Positions 56,752 through 64,000 of a stretch of 64,000 bases of DNA are shown here, one piece after another. The translations under genes and the position numbers were made by a program. Every line of letters begins with the position of its first letter. Within the stretch, counting starts at the first letter, position 1. This DNA comes from Teredinibacter sp. KSP-S5-2 (GTDB lineage Bacteria > Pseudomonadota > Gammaproteobacteria > Pseudomonadales > Cellvibrionaceae), in contig NZ_CP120416.1 of the NCBI RefSeq assembly GCF_032773895.1, positions 2,974,001-3,038,000 on the forward strand. The letters run 5' to 3'. Under the pieces are notes generated by a model. That model was given only the letters and a program-made list of their open reading frames with translations, made no database searches and was not told the origin of the DNA.

Positions 56752-57606
56752 TTAGATTCCAAAACTGGCCGCCAGAGTGCCAATAATGAGCGCCCAGCCG
56801 TCCACCAAAACAAATAGCATAATTTTAAAAGGCAGTGAAATAATAAGAGGGGATAACATCATCATCCCCATTGCCATCAATACACTGGCTACAACAATAT
56901 CAATGACCAGAAAAGGAATAAAAATAATAAATCCAATCTGAAATGCGGTTTTTAATTCAGAGGTCACAAACGCCGGCATTAATACATTAAATGGTACCTC
57001 TTCTGGTGCAGCAACCGGTTCCAGGTTACCAATGCGAAAGAATAAATCCAGATCGGTTTCCCGCGTATTCGCCAACATAAATTGATGAAACGGTTTTTTG
57101 GCCAAATCAAATGCCTGACGGGCACTAACCTGTTCATTGATATAAGGCTGCAGTGCATCCTGATTTACCTTCTCCAAGACCGGAGACATGATAAAAAACG
57201 TCAAAAATAATGATAAACCAATAATAATCTGGTTGGATGGGGATTGCTGTAATCCTAATGCCTGCCGCAATATAGCAAAGACAATAATAATCCGGGTAAA
57301 CGAGGTCATCATCATTAACAGCGCTGGCAAAAATGTCAGAGCTGTCATCAAGAACAAAATTTGCAGGGTGACAGTATAATCCTGGCTACCATCAGGATTG
57401 GTTTTGACGGTAATGGCAGGCAAACCATTAATTGGTGTCAACCCCTGGCCGACAGAGGTGGATTCCGAGGAAGTTTGATTAAGCCCGTTGGCGACGCTGT
57501 TTATTTCGTTTTGAATTAACTCAGACTGAGCGACGACGTTACCGCTAAAGAAAAGTAAAAATAATAAACCCCAAAAAATGCTTTTTTTTACTGCAATCAA
57601 ACCCAT
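56752..57606 (-). CDS. fliP: Flagellar export gate protein FliP
   Basis: A 284-residue protein with a cleavable signal peptide (first 26 residues), then the FliP core: [29 protein letters not shown], a large periplasmic loop and FMANTRE-like LANTRETDL, and C-terminal helices. It forms the export pore pentamer. Confidence 0.96.
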   Translation of the reverse strand: MGLIAVKKSIFWGLLFLLFFSGNVVAQSELIQNEINSVANGLNQTSSESTSVGQGLTPINGLPAITVKTNPDGSQDYTVTLQILFLMTALTFLPALLMMMTSFTRIIIVFAILRQALGLQQSPSNQIIIGLSLFLTFFIMSPVLEKVNQDALQPYINEQVSARQAFDLAKKPFHQFMLANTRETDLDLFFRIGNLEPVAAPEEVPFNVLMPAFVTSELKTAFQIGFIIFIPFLVIDIVVASVLMAMGMMMLSPLIISLPFKIMLFVLVDGWALIIGTLAASFGI

Positions 57607-57619
57607 TAGCTAATTCACT

Positions 57620-58081
57620 CTATTTTTCCGATCCATTGGTCATTAGTTTTTTCATAAAGTTGGCAAAATCACCTTTTACTTTTGGGGACGAATCCGATAC
57701 TACCGCGATATTGTCCAACTCTTCTTTGGGCAAAACACTCGTATCATTTTTATCAAATACATGTAATTGCGATACACGACCAGGCGCCACCCCCAGGAGT
57801 ATCGGTGTATCACCAACTTTGACCAATACCACTCGCTCCCTTTGCCCCACAGCCATTGAACTTACGACCTGCATGGACTGGTTACGAAATAGTTTGTTGT
57901 ACCCCACTCGCTTTGATAACCAGAACAAACCATAAATACAGGCCACAACCACAACCAGCCCCAACACCATCTGCATCACCATCACTTTCGGTGAATAATT
58001 GGCATTGGCCACAGTGTTTTGTGCAAAACCAAAACAGGGCAACAACCAAAGCGATATCAACCAGATGACTTTGCTTTTCAT
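57620..58081 (-). CDS. fliO: Flagellar biosynthesis protein FliO
   Basis: A 153-residue protein with a signal-like N-terminus, a single membrane helix near residues 30-53 and the cytoplasmic VSSMAVGQRERVVLVKVGDTPILLGVAPGRVSQLHVF segment of FliO. It helps assemble FliP. Placed between fliN and fliP. Confidence 0.9.
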   Translation of the reverse strand: MKSKVIWLISLWLLPCFGFAQNTVANANYSPKVMVMQMVLGLVVVVACIYGLFWLSKRVGYNKLFRNQSMQVVSSMAVGQRERVVLVKVGDTPILLGVAPGRVSQLHVFDKNDTSVLPKEELDNIAVVSDSSPKVKGDFANFMKKLMTNGSEK

Positions 58082-58083
58082 AC

Positions 58084-58494
58084 TTATCTCAATTTCTTTA
58101 TACGCTCGGACGGACTGATAACATCTGTCATACGTATACCAAACTTCTCGTTGACCACAACCACTTCACCATGCGCGATTAATGTGCCGTTTACCAGAAC
58201 ATCCAAAGGCTCACCTGCCAAGCGGTCCAACTCAATAACGGAACCCTGATTTAATTGCAGTAAATTGCGGATAGTAATGGAGGTTCTACCCACCTCCATG
58301 GAGATGGTCACCGGAATATCCAGAATCACATCCAGCTCAGGACGCCCTTCAGCTCCGCCGGCGCTCATATCCGCCGAATCAAACTCGTCCAGGTCCATAG
58401 TCGAAGCCGCCGCCGCTTCGCTTTCTGCCTGTTGTTCCATCGCTGCGGCCCAGTCGTCCGCCATATCATCTTGATCGATGGGATCATCACTCAT
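58084..58494 (-). CDS. fliN: Flagellar motor switch protein FliN
   Basis: About 136 residues with an acidic N-terminal region and the SpoA domain ELDVILDIPVTISMEVGRTSITIRNLLQLNQGSVIELDRLAGEPLDVLVNG. It forms the C-ring with FliM. The ATG at 58494 has AAGGTG eight bases upstream and overlaps the fliM stop by eight bases; upstream codons are not FliN-like. Confidence 0.95.
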   Translation of the reverse strand: MSDDPIDQDDMADDWAAAMEQQAESEAAAASTMDLDEFDSADMSAGGAEGRPELDVILDIPVTISMEVGRTSITIRNLLQLNQGSVIELDRLAGEPLDVLVNGTLIAHGEVVVVNEKFGIRMTDVISPSERIKKLR

Positions 58495-59488
58495 GGGCTT
58501 CACCTTCTTCACTAGTAATATGTGCGCTCGAACGGTCAACAAAATGTTTTACCCGGAACGCAAGATTATCGTTTGACTGCCCCAGCATTGCCTTAAACAT
58601 AGGAACACCATTGGCGGTAACCAAATGCTCATCTGGAAAGTTCACCGGAATAATGTCTCCAGGGCGCAAATCAACAATTTCTCTTAAACTAATTTCACGA
58701 CGAACAATGTCGCACTCCAAATCGACTCTTGCTTCCATCACATCCTTACGCAACGCTTTAACCCAACGATCATCTCGTTCGTCGGTATCGGTTTGTAAGC
58801 CTGCATCCAGGACTTCTCGAATCGGTTCCACCATGGAATACGGCATGGTGATATGCAGCTCACCACCGCCACCATCCAGTTCCACATGAAAAGTACTGAC
58901 TACAACCACTTCACTGGGGCTGACAATATTGGCCATTGAGGGATTAACTTCGGAGTTTAAAAAATCAAAGTTGATTTCTTTCACTGCTTTCCAGGCTTCA
59001 TGCAGATCAACAAAAACCTGTTCCAACACCATTTGTACAACGCGTAATTCTGTTGGCGTAAATTCACGGCCTTCGATTTTTGCGTGACGACCATCTCCCC
59101 CAAAAAAGTTGTCAACGAGTTTAAAAACCAACTTGGCATCGAGAATAATCAGCGCAGTCCCTCTTAATGGGCGGAACTTCACCATATTCAAACTGGTAGG
59201 AACATAAAGAGTATGGACATACTCGCCAAACTTCTGAATTTGAATGCCGCCAACAGAAACATCCGCTGTACGGCGTAACAGGTTAAACATACTGATTCGT
59301 GTGTAACGGGCAAAACGCTCGTTAATCATTTCCAGAGTGGGCATGCGCCCACGAACGATTCTGTCCTGACTGGTCAGGTCGTAGGAGCGGACCGCCCCCG
59401 GATCCGAATCGTCATCAGTGTCGACGTCACCATCGTCAACACCATGCAATAACGCATCAATTTCGTCTTGTGATAGAAGATCTTGCAC
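58487..59488 (-). CDS. fliM: Flagellar motor switch protein FliM
   Basis: The 333-residue C-ring protein begins QDLLSQDEIDALLHG, the CheY-P binding peptide, followed by the CheC-like middle domain (FGEYVHTLYVPTSLNMVKFRPLRG) and a C-terminal SpoA domain. The GTG at 59488 has GAGGT eight bases upstream. Confidence 0.96.
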   Translation of the reverse strand: MQDLLSQDEIDALLHGVDDGDVDTDDDSDPGAVRSYDLTSQDRIVRGRMPTLEMINERFARYTRISMFNLLRRTADVSVGGIQIQKFGEYVHTLYVPTSLNMVKFRPLRGTALIILDAKLVFKLVDNFFGGDGRHAKIEGREFTPTELRVVQMVLEQVFVDLHEAWKAVKEINFDFLNSEVNPSMANIVSPSEVVVVSTFHVELDGGGGELHITMPYSMVEPIREVLDAGLQTDTDERDDRWVKALRKDVMEARVDLECDIVRREISLREIVDLRPGDIIPVNFPDEHLVTANGVPMFKAMLGQSNDNLAFRVKHFVDRSSAHITSEEGEAHE

Positions 59489-59515
59489 GCATTTACCTCA
59501 AAAATTGATTGCCCA

Positions 59516-60046
59516 TTACTGCATGACAAAATTAGTAAACAGCACCTGCTCTATTCCCGGTGTGCCAATTTCTTTTTCAATAAGCCGCTGCAACTCCTGC
59601 AAACATTCCTGTCGTAATAATTCCTTGCCTTCCGCAGTTTGAACTTCCTCAAATATTTTTCCGCCAATAATCATGACTAATGCATCACGAATCATCGGCA
59701 TATGAGTTTCAATAGTGGCCACAACCTGCTCATCACGAGTCAGTAATGTTATGTCGGCTTGAGCATAACGCTGCCGTCCACGTACTTCATAGGTCACCAC
59801 AATCGGCGGTTTTAATGGGTAATAAATAGCAGAGCGTGCAACCACAGGAGCCTCTTCCTCAGCTACCACCTCTTCCATCTGCTCAGGCTCATCCCCTCCT
59901 ATGAAAGAAAGCACCGCGAGTGTGCCACCCACAGATAAACCCGCGACTATCACAGCCAAACCAATCAGCAAAAGCAGCTTTTTCTTATTACCTGAAGCTC
60001 CCGCAGGCTTTTCCTGGTCTTGCTGTTCGTTGTCGTCTTCGGCCAT
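59516..60046 (-). CDS. fliL: Flagellar basal body-associated protein FliL
   Basis: A 176-residue protein with one membrane helix (about residues 24-47), an acidic linker and a periplasmic FliL domain (YYPLKPPIVVTYEVRGRQRYAQADITLLTRDEQ). It supports stator function. It is the first gene after a sigma54-type promoter. Confidence 0.93.
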   Translation of the reverse strand: MAEDDNEQQDQEKPAGASGNKKKLLLLIGLAVIVAGLSVGGTLAVLSFIGGDEPEQMEEVVAEEEAPVVARSAIYYPLKPPIVVTYEVRGRQRYAQADITLLTRDEQVVATIETHMPMIRDALVMIIGGKIFEEVQTAEGKELLRQECLQELQRLIEKEIGTPGIEQVLFTNFVMQ

Positions 60047-60094
60047 GTCAATTTCCCGTCACAAATACAATTAACTCAACCTAAAGGCTTATAG

Positions 60095-60110
60095 AGCAAG
60101 AGATATGCCA
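60095..60110 (-). promoter_or_regulatory. Predicted sigma54 promoter of fliL operon
   Basis: The minus strand reads CTGGCATATCTCTTGCTC, with GG and GC spaced by ten bases, about 50 bases upstream of fliL. Nearly the same as the fliK site, including a following TATAA. Confidence 0.75.
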
Positions 60111-60260
60111 GCACTTTGACTGCAATTCATTTGGATAAATAAACCGGATGCAAACCAAAATTCGTGTACATAACTCAAGGCAATAAAAACCTTTGGGCCT
60201 ATCACTACTTAAATGTAGACCCAAGAGACGGGAAACGAGAAATGAAATGAAGGAAAGGAC

Positions 60261-60288
60261 AAACACCGGGCGAATACGCCCAGTGTTT
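60261..60288 (-). terminator. fliK terminator hairpin
   Basis: An 11-bp stem AAACAC-GGGCG/CGCCC-GTGTTT with one mismatch and a four-base loop lies about 20 bases past the fliK stop. The T run after it is interrupted by C residues. Confidence 0.55.
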
Positions 60289-60306
60289 AAACAGGTTGGA
60301 TCCTAT

Positions 60307-61743
60307 TTAGACAAAATAGTCCACAGCATAATCAAGTTGAACATTGGTGTGCACGATTTCTTCCTCAACAACATCGGAAGACATAACACCATCAGCGACG
60401 GAACCGGACTGTTCCCCGTCCCCCGTTCCTTGTTGCTGCTGTTCAAACGAATGATCAGATACATCCACATCAACCAGATTTACACCCTGCTCACCCAAGA
60501 GTTCTTTGAGACGAAAAATTGACTGATCAATGCCATCTCTGACCGATTGATGAGCCGAAGCAAAGCTCACCGTGGCATGATCGTGACTGACTGCAACCTT
60601 AACCTGCAACGGCCCCAGTTCTGGCGGATCCAGTTGTATTTCTGCAAACTGAATGTTCTGCCCAGCCAGGTTCGCCGTTCGCTCAGCCAAAGCCTGTGCC
60701 CATTGCGGCTGGCCAACTTTAATATCAATCTGCATACGCATCTCAGTCGACAAAGGAGATGGTGATGCTGAAGTTAAATTATTTACGGCCTGGAAGCTGG
60801 AGTGCTCGTTTAGATTCAAACTCGGCTCACCTTTCACCGATGATTTGAGTAACTCTGCAAACGATACAGACAAAGGCGCATTGTCATTTTGTGATTTTGC
60901 GTTAAGGGCATTTGCAAGTTGCGTGGCAGTAAGAGGCTTGGACACTTTCGCCGCAGGATTCTGATTCACCAGAGACAATTCACTGTTAGATAAACTCACC
61001 GGTTTTAGCTCAACACCCTGTTCCCCTACAGAAGAATTTAGCGAGACCTTCGATGTTAGACTGACATCCGAAACCGTTTGCCCTATTGAACTGTTGTTGG
61101 AACCTGATGCTGAATTGGCAGACTTAATGCGATACGAAGTCATTAATTCCAAAATACGTGAAGTCGAGTTTCCGTTTTCACCCTTTTCGCCTTTAACAGC
61201 ACTTTCTGTTAACGCTGAAACGAGAGTTGGATCGTTCAAAGGGGTAATATCTGATGGCTCATTCACACCCCCCTCTTCCGTTTTTTCATCTGTCGATAAT
61301 GGCTTTCCAGTGTGCAAAACCTGAAGCACAGATTCAGGTGTGCCCTCGATATCATCCTCACTATCTACCTGCGATGGTTCACTCTCAGTTTTGCTGTCAT
61401 TATCAAGTAATGCATTGTTGGTATTTGCATCCGCATCAACAACGGTAACTGGAGTATCCGTTTCAGTTTCAGCCTCTGCCACCTCAGTCGTCTCAACAAC
61501 CTGTTCATTGGAGTCTTGTAGCTCAGTGGTTGTGGCTGACACTGTTTGGGTGGTTGTCTGAGTACTATCCGTTGATACTTTGTCTTTTACCACGGGCTTA
61601 ACCGCCTGTTGCTTATCCAACTCTTCCCGAAATGTTTTTTCGGTTTCTCCTGTGACGGCAGATACGTCTTGACCGTGCTTTTTGGCCAACACTGATGATC
61701 GGTCAGTATTAACAACGGTCGGTTCGGGTAATAAAGGCGTCAT
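60307..61743 (-). CDS. fliK: Flagellar hook-length control protein FliK
   Basis: A 478-residue protein. The first 340 residues are low-complexity, rich in Thr, Ser, Glu and Val, as in the ruler part of FliK. The C-terminal domain has the conserved LDPPELGPLQVKVAVSHDHATVSFASAH and LKELLGEQGVNLVDVDV. It measures hook length and triggers FlhB switching. The start has CAGGGGG nearby, and a hairpin and a sigma54 promoter lie upstream. Confidence 0.92.
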   Translation of the reverse strand: MTPLLPEPTVVNTDRSSVLAKKHGQDVSAVTGETEKTFREELDKQQAVKPVVKDKVSTDSTQTTTQTVSATTTELQDSNEQVVETTEVAEAETETDTPVTVVDADANTNNALLDNDSKTESEPSQVDSEDDIEGTPESVLQVLHTGKPLSTDEKTEEGGVNEPSDITPLNDPTLVSALTESAVKGEKGENGNSTSRILELMTSYRIKSANSASGSNNSSIGQTVSDVSLTSKVSLNSSVGEQGVELKPVSLSNSELSLVNQNPAAKVSKPLTATQLANALNAKSQNDNAPLSVSFAELLKSSVKGEPSLNLNEHSSFQAVNNLTSASPSPLSTEMRMQIDIKVGQPQWAQALAERTANLAGQNIQFAEIQLDPPELGPLQVKVAVSHDHATVSFASAHQSVRDGIDQSIFRLKELLGEQGVNLVDVDVSDHSFEQQQQGTGDGEQSGSVADGVMSSDVVEEEIVHTNVQLDYAVDYFV

Positions 61744-61769
61744 GAAACCCCCTGAGAGAGAATTGCTAA

Positions 61770-61800
61770 GACGTACTCACTACACCAGTGAGTACTCGTC
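61770..61800 (-). promoter_or_regulatory. Stem-loop in the fliK 5' leader
   Basis: A perfect 8-bp stem TACTCACT/AGTGAGTA with a five-base loop (61774-61794) is extended by GACG/CGTC across a two-base bulge. It lies between the predicted start of transcription and the fliK start, with no T run. Confidence 0.5.
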
Positions 61801-61820
61801 ATCTATCTAAGGGGTTATAG

Positions 61821-61836
61821 AGCAAAGGTTATGCCA
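61821..61836 (-). promoter_or_regulatory. Predicted sigma54 promoter of fliK
   Basis: The minus strand reads CTGGCATAACCTTTGCTC, with GG and GC spaced by ten bases, about 80 bases upstream of fliK and followed by TATAA. Confidence 0.75.
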
Positions 61837-61916
61837 GCGGGCTGCTGTCGAGATATAAAGAAAAAAGTCTTTTAAATTCAGAAGGTTAAGAAGAGAGAAA
61901 GAGGAAACACGCAGCA

Positions 61917-62258
61917 TTAATTCAAATATTTTTCGAGCTCAGAGGAAACAGCGGCAAACTCTTGCTCCACAGAGGCAAATTGTTGCTCTATACCTTCACC
62001 CAACTTATCCCGCCCCATAATTTCCAACTGGGCGCACAGCTCAGCAATCGGGTTAGCTCCAATATTCCGGCTGCTACCTTTTAAACCATGAGCCTCCTGG
62101 CGAATACCTTCAAAATTGCTGTCAGCTACAGCCTCTTTCAACAATTCCATACGACGGCTACCATCTTCCAGGTAGGTTTGTATTAGCTGGCTGAATTTTT
62201 CATCTAATAATTCTTTTAAACTATTTAACATATCGTGATCAACAGACGACATGTGCAT
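61917..62258 (-). CDS. Histidine phosphotransfer (Hpt) domain protein
   Basis: A 113-residue four-helix protein with the phospho-acceptor His57 in IRQEAHGLKGSSRNIGA. Hpt proteins relay phosphate between histidine kinases and receivers. It is encoded six bases after the response-regulator/phosphatase gene, so that protein's receiver is the likely partner (inference). A start at the second ATG two codons later is possible. Confidence 0.88.
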   Translation of the reverse strand: MHMSSVDHDMLNSLKELLDEKFSQLIQTYLEDGSRRMELLKEAVADSNFEGIRQEAHGLKGSSRNIGANPIAELCAQLEIMGRDKLGEGIEQQFASVEQEFAAVSSELEKYLN

Positions 62259-62264
62259 TTCTCC

Positions 62265-64000
62265 CTAGCTTTCATTTTCCCAGCGGAAATGGGCTTCGAT
62301 ATCATTTCCCGGTGGATGAATAATGAGTTTCTCACAAATTGAGTCGATTAATGTTAGTCCGCGACCAAAATAATTCGGTTTTTCTTCAGGCGCATCCTCA
62401 CCATGGTATCGAATGGGTTGAGCCTCCTGCTGCTTTCTGGACTCTCGAGCTTGAAAGTCAAAGCCTTCTCCCGAATCCTTCACACGAATAATAAGCAAAC
62501 CACCATTAGCTTGATACTGGTGCGCCAAGGTAATGACCATATAGTCATCATGCAAGCTGTTCAGTTTTTTTCGTCGATCGTCATAATAAGCCACAAAACC
62601 TTCCGGGCTTAGTTTCTGGTCTGACGTCATACCCAAAATACCGTGATCCAACGCATTATTAAACATCTCTGACATGACGGTATAAAGCATGGCGCTATGT
62701 CGTCTAAGACCCGGGATCTCGGACAGAATATTCAACAGCAGCGGTAATGGGTCGTAATCCTTCAAGGAAGAAGACTCCACACGAAAATCCATCTTCCAAT
62801 CTTTTAACTGTCCCTGCTTGGCTTTTTCGGAAATATCCTCATGCACCACCAAGTCCACTTCTTCCATGAGAATTTCGACCAGGGAAATGTCATCATTTTT
62901 ATCGCTGGTGCCAATATGATTATGTACCTGACCAAGGATTTCATCGAACAGAATATCCTGTCCTTTACGACGCTCCATCAGCCGATGAAGTCGCTCCTCA
63001 CCAAACATTTCCCCTTTACCATTACGCGCTTCACAAATGCCGTCGGACCACATATAAAAGCGGTCCCCTTCTTCAAGGCGAATACGCTGGGTTTCGGCTT
63101 TGAACTCCCTATGAGATAGCACGCCCAAAGGTAAATGGCTGGACTGAATCTTTTCGTAATTATCAGTATCGGCACGATAGAGATAGCAATCAGGTAAACC
63201 ACCATTCCAGACACGTAATCGTTGCTTAGTAAAGTTCACATCAATACATGTGGCACAACAAAAGAAGCCAACGGGAAGAATCTGATTTAGCTTGGCATTA
63301 ATTTCACGCAGGATATCCGCCATCGAAAACCCTTTGCGTACCATGCCATAAAAAGTGGTTGCCAACGGCATTGAACCGATGGCCGCGGGTAAACCGTGTC
63401 CGGTGAAATCTCCCAATAACATGACAATACTGCCACTGGGACTAACCTCAGAAACCAGTACGTCTCCGTTGAACACCGCGAGGGGTGACATGTAATAACG
63501 AATATTACTGAGATCCAGGCAACCGCTGTGGGCAATTTTGTCGAAAACCTGTTTCGCTACACGCTGCTCTTGAATCAGGTGGCGGTTATTCGCCTCAATC
63601 TGGGATTTTTGTTCCGCCAACGTCTGGTGCATTTCACGCATGCGACTGAAGGCTTTAATTTTCGATTGAATAACAACCCGATTGTAGGGTTTAGAGGCAA
63701 AATCATCTCCGCCGGCTTCAAGACACTCAACCAACGACTCGTTATCAGATAAAGAGGTTAAAAAGACAATTGGAACCAATTCGCCAGCAGATATTTTGCG
63801 AATTTCACGAGCAGTATCCATCCCGCCCATATTCGGCATGAGTACATCCAGCAACACAATATCCGGGCGTTCTTTTTTATAGGCTTCGACAGCCTGAACG
63901 CCGTCTTCGACACTGATTGCAGTATGGCCAACCTGAGTCACGATTGACTCAAGAATCATTCTGTCGGGAGCAGAATCTTCCGCAATTAATATTTTTAGAT
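62265..64000 (-). CDS. Response regulator fused to SpoIIE-type phosphatase and HATPase domain, 5' end cut by window edge
   Basis: The frame stays open to base 64000 (...LKILIAEDSAPDR before the ATG at 63959), so that ATG is internal. Visible in order: a receiver domain with acidic AEDS and phospho-acceptor Asp in IVLLDVLMPNMGG; a PP2C/SpoIIE phosphatase with LLGDFTGHGLPAAIG, WSDGICEARNGKGEMFG and DDISLVEI; and a C-terminal HATPase with EMFNNALDHGI, VKDSGEGFD and YFGRGLTLID. This layout matches HsbR-type partner-switching regulators of Pseudomonas. Its partner may be an anti-sigma antagonist encoded outside the window. Confidence 0.88.
   Translation of the reverse strand, partial: LKILIAEDSAPDRMILESIVTQVGHTAISVEDGVQAVEAYKKERPDIVLLDVLMPNMGGMDTAREIRKISAGELVPIVFLTSLSDNESLVECLEAGGDDFASKPYNRVVIQSKIKAFSRMREMHQTLAEQKSQIEANNRHLIQEQRVAKQVFDKIAHSGCLDLSNIRYYMSPLAVFNGDVLVSEVSPSGSIVMLLGDFTGHGLPAAIGSMPLATTFYGMVRKGFSMADILREINAKLNQILPVGFFCCATCIDVNFTKQRLRVWNGGLPDCYLYRADTDNYEKIQSSHLPLGVLSHREFKAETQRIRLEEGDRFYMWSDGICEARNGKGEMFGEERLHRLMERRKGQDILFDEILGQVHNHIGTSDKNDDISLVEILMEEVDLVVHEDISEKAKQGQLKDWKMDFRVESSSLKDYDPLPLLLNILSEIPGLRRHSAMLYTVMSEMFNNALDHGILGMTSDQKLSPEGFVAYYDDRRKKLNSLHDDYMVITLAHQYQANGGLLIIRVKDSGEGFDFQARESRKQQEAQPIRYHGEDAPEEKPNYFGRGLTLIDSICEKLIIHPPGNDIEAHFRWENES

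Larger units (their letters stand above)
60047..60306. other. fliK-fliL intergenic region
   Basis: These 260 bases hold the fliL sigma54-like promoter and the fliK terminator, annotated separately, and a further imperfect hairpin near 60194-60232 (CTAC/GTAG and TTGGG/CCCAA). No gene. Confidence 0.7.

Noticed and set aside
63959-63961. ATG as start of the response-regulator/phosphatase gene
   Set aside because: The frame continues to the window edge and encodes the first receiver strand with its acidic residues (LIAEDS), so this ATG is internal.

Overview
The window looks like a chromosomal segment of a polarly flagellated gammaproteobacterium, probably marine and related to the Cellvibrionales/Pseudomonas side of the class. 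The evidence is a Pseudomonas-type flagellar/chemotaxis order (fliK, fliLMNOPQR-flhB, flhA-flhF-fleN-fliA, cheYZAB, motCD, parC-parP, cheW, DUF2802), a tyrA-aroA fusion gene, a gyrA block next to mtaD-ubiG-mupP-yciK, and the pyrF-cmk-lapAB-rpsA group. No phage genes, insertion sequences, CRISPR arrays, tRNAs or rRNAs were seen, and no gene-free stretch exceeds 300 bases.

Layout. Bases 1-19118 (all minus strand) are a Wzx/Wzy-type surface polysaccharide locus: nucleotide-sugar genes (wbpO/tviB, wbpP/tviC, manC, wecB), wecA, wzz, a KpsC/KpsS-like glycosyltransferase, a CMP-sugar synthetase, a split UxaA-type dehydratase, a uronate-dehydrogenase-like SDR, a glycosyltransferase fused to a degenerate cytidylyltransferase-like domain, a flippase, an FkbM methyltransferase, an EpsG-like polymerase and three more glycosyltransferases. 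The distal half is visibly AT-rich. ihfB is buried inside this locus instead of following rpsA. Bases 19329-33911 (minus) are core genes: rpsA, lapB, lapA, cmk, pyrF, a ComEA-like protein, cysN, cysD, tyrA-aroA, cysC, pheA and gyrA. Sulfate activation genes are interleaved with aromatic amino-acid genes. Bases 34201-37755 (plus) hold mtaD, ubiG, mupP and a yciK-type SDR. Bases 37762-64000 (minus, with one plus-strand gene at 53396-54550) hold the chemotaxis and flagellar genes, ending in an Hpt protein and a response-regulator/SpoIIE-phosphatase/ATPase protein cut by the window edge.

How the genes work together. The polysaccharide locus supplies lipid-linked initiation (WecA), activated sugars, an apparent CMP-activated acidic sugar, transfer, export, polymerisation and length control. 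The most novel part is the cassette at 5606-11506, which could make and transfer a CMP-activated 3-deoxy-2-ulosonic acid by an oxidation/dehydration route rather than by aldol condensation; this is inference. The flagellar genes build the type III export gate, C-ring, stator and chemotaxis array of a polar flagellum. Four sigma54-like -24/-12 sites (before fliK, fliL, cheW and, weaker, flhA) suggest a shared regulator. CheA carries a repeated short motif in its linker, and ParP/ParC are encoded nearby, which suggests polar placement of the array.
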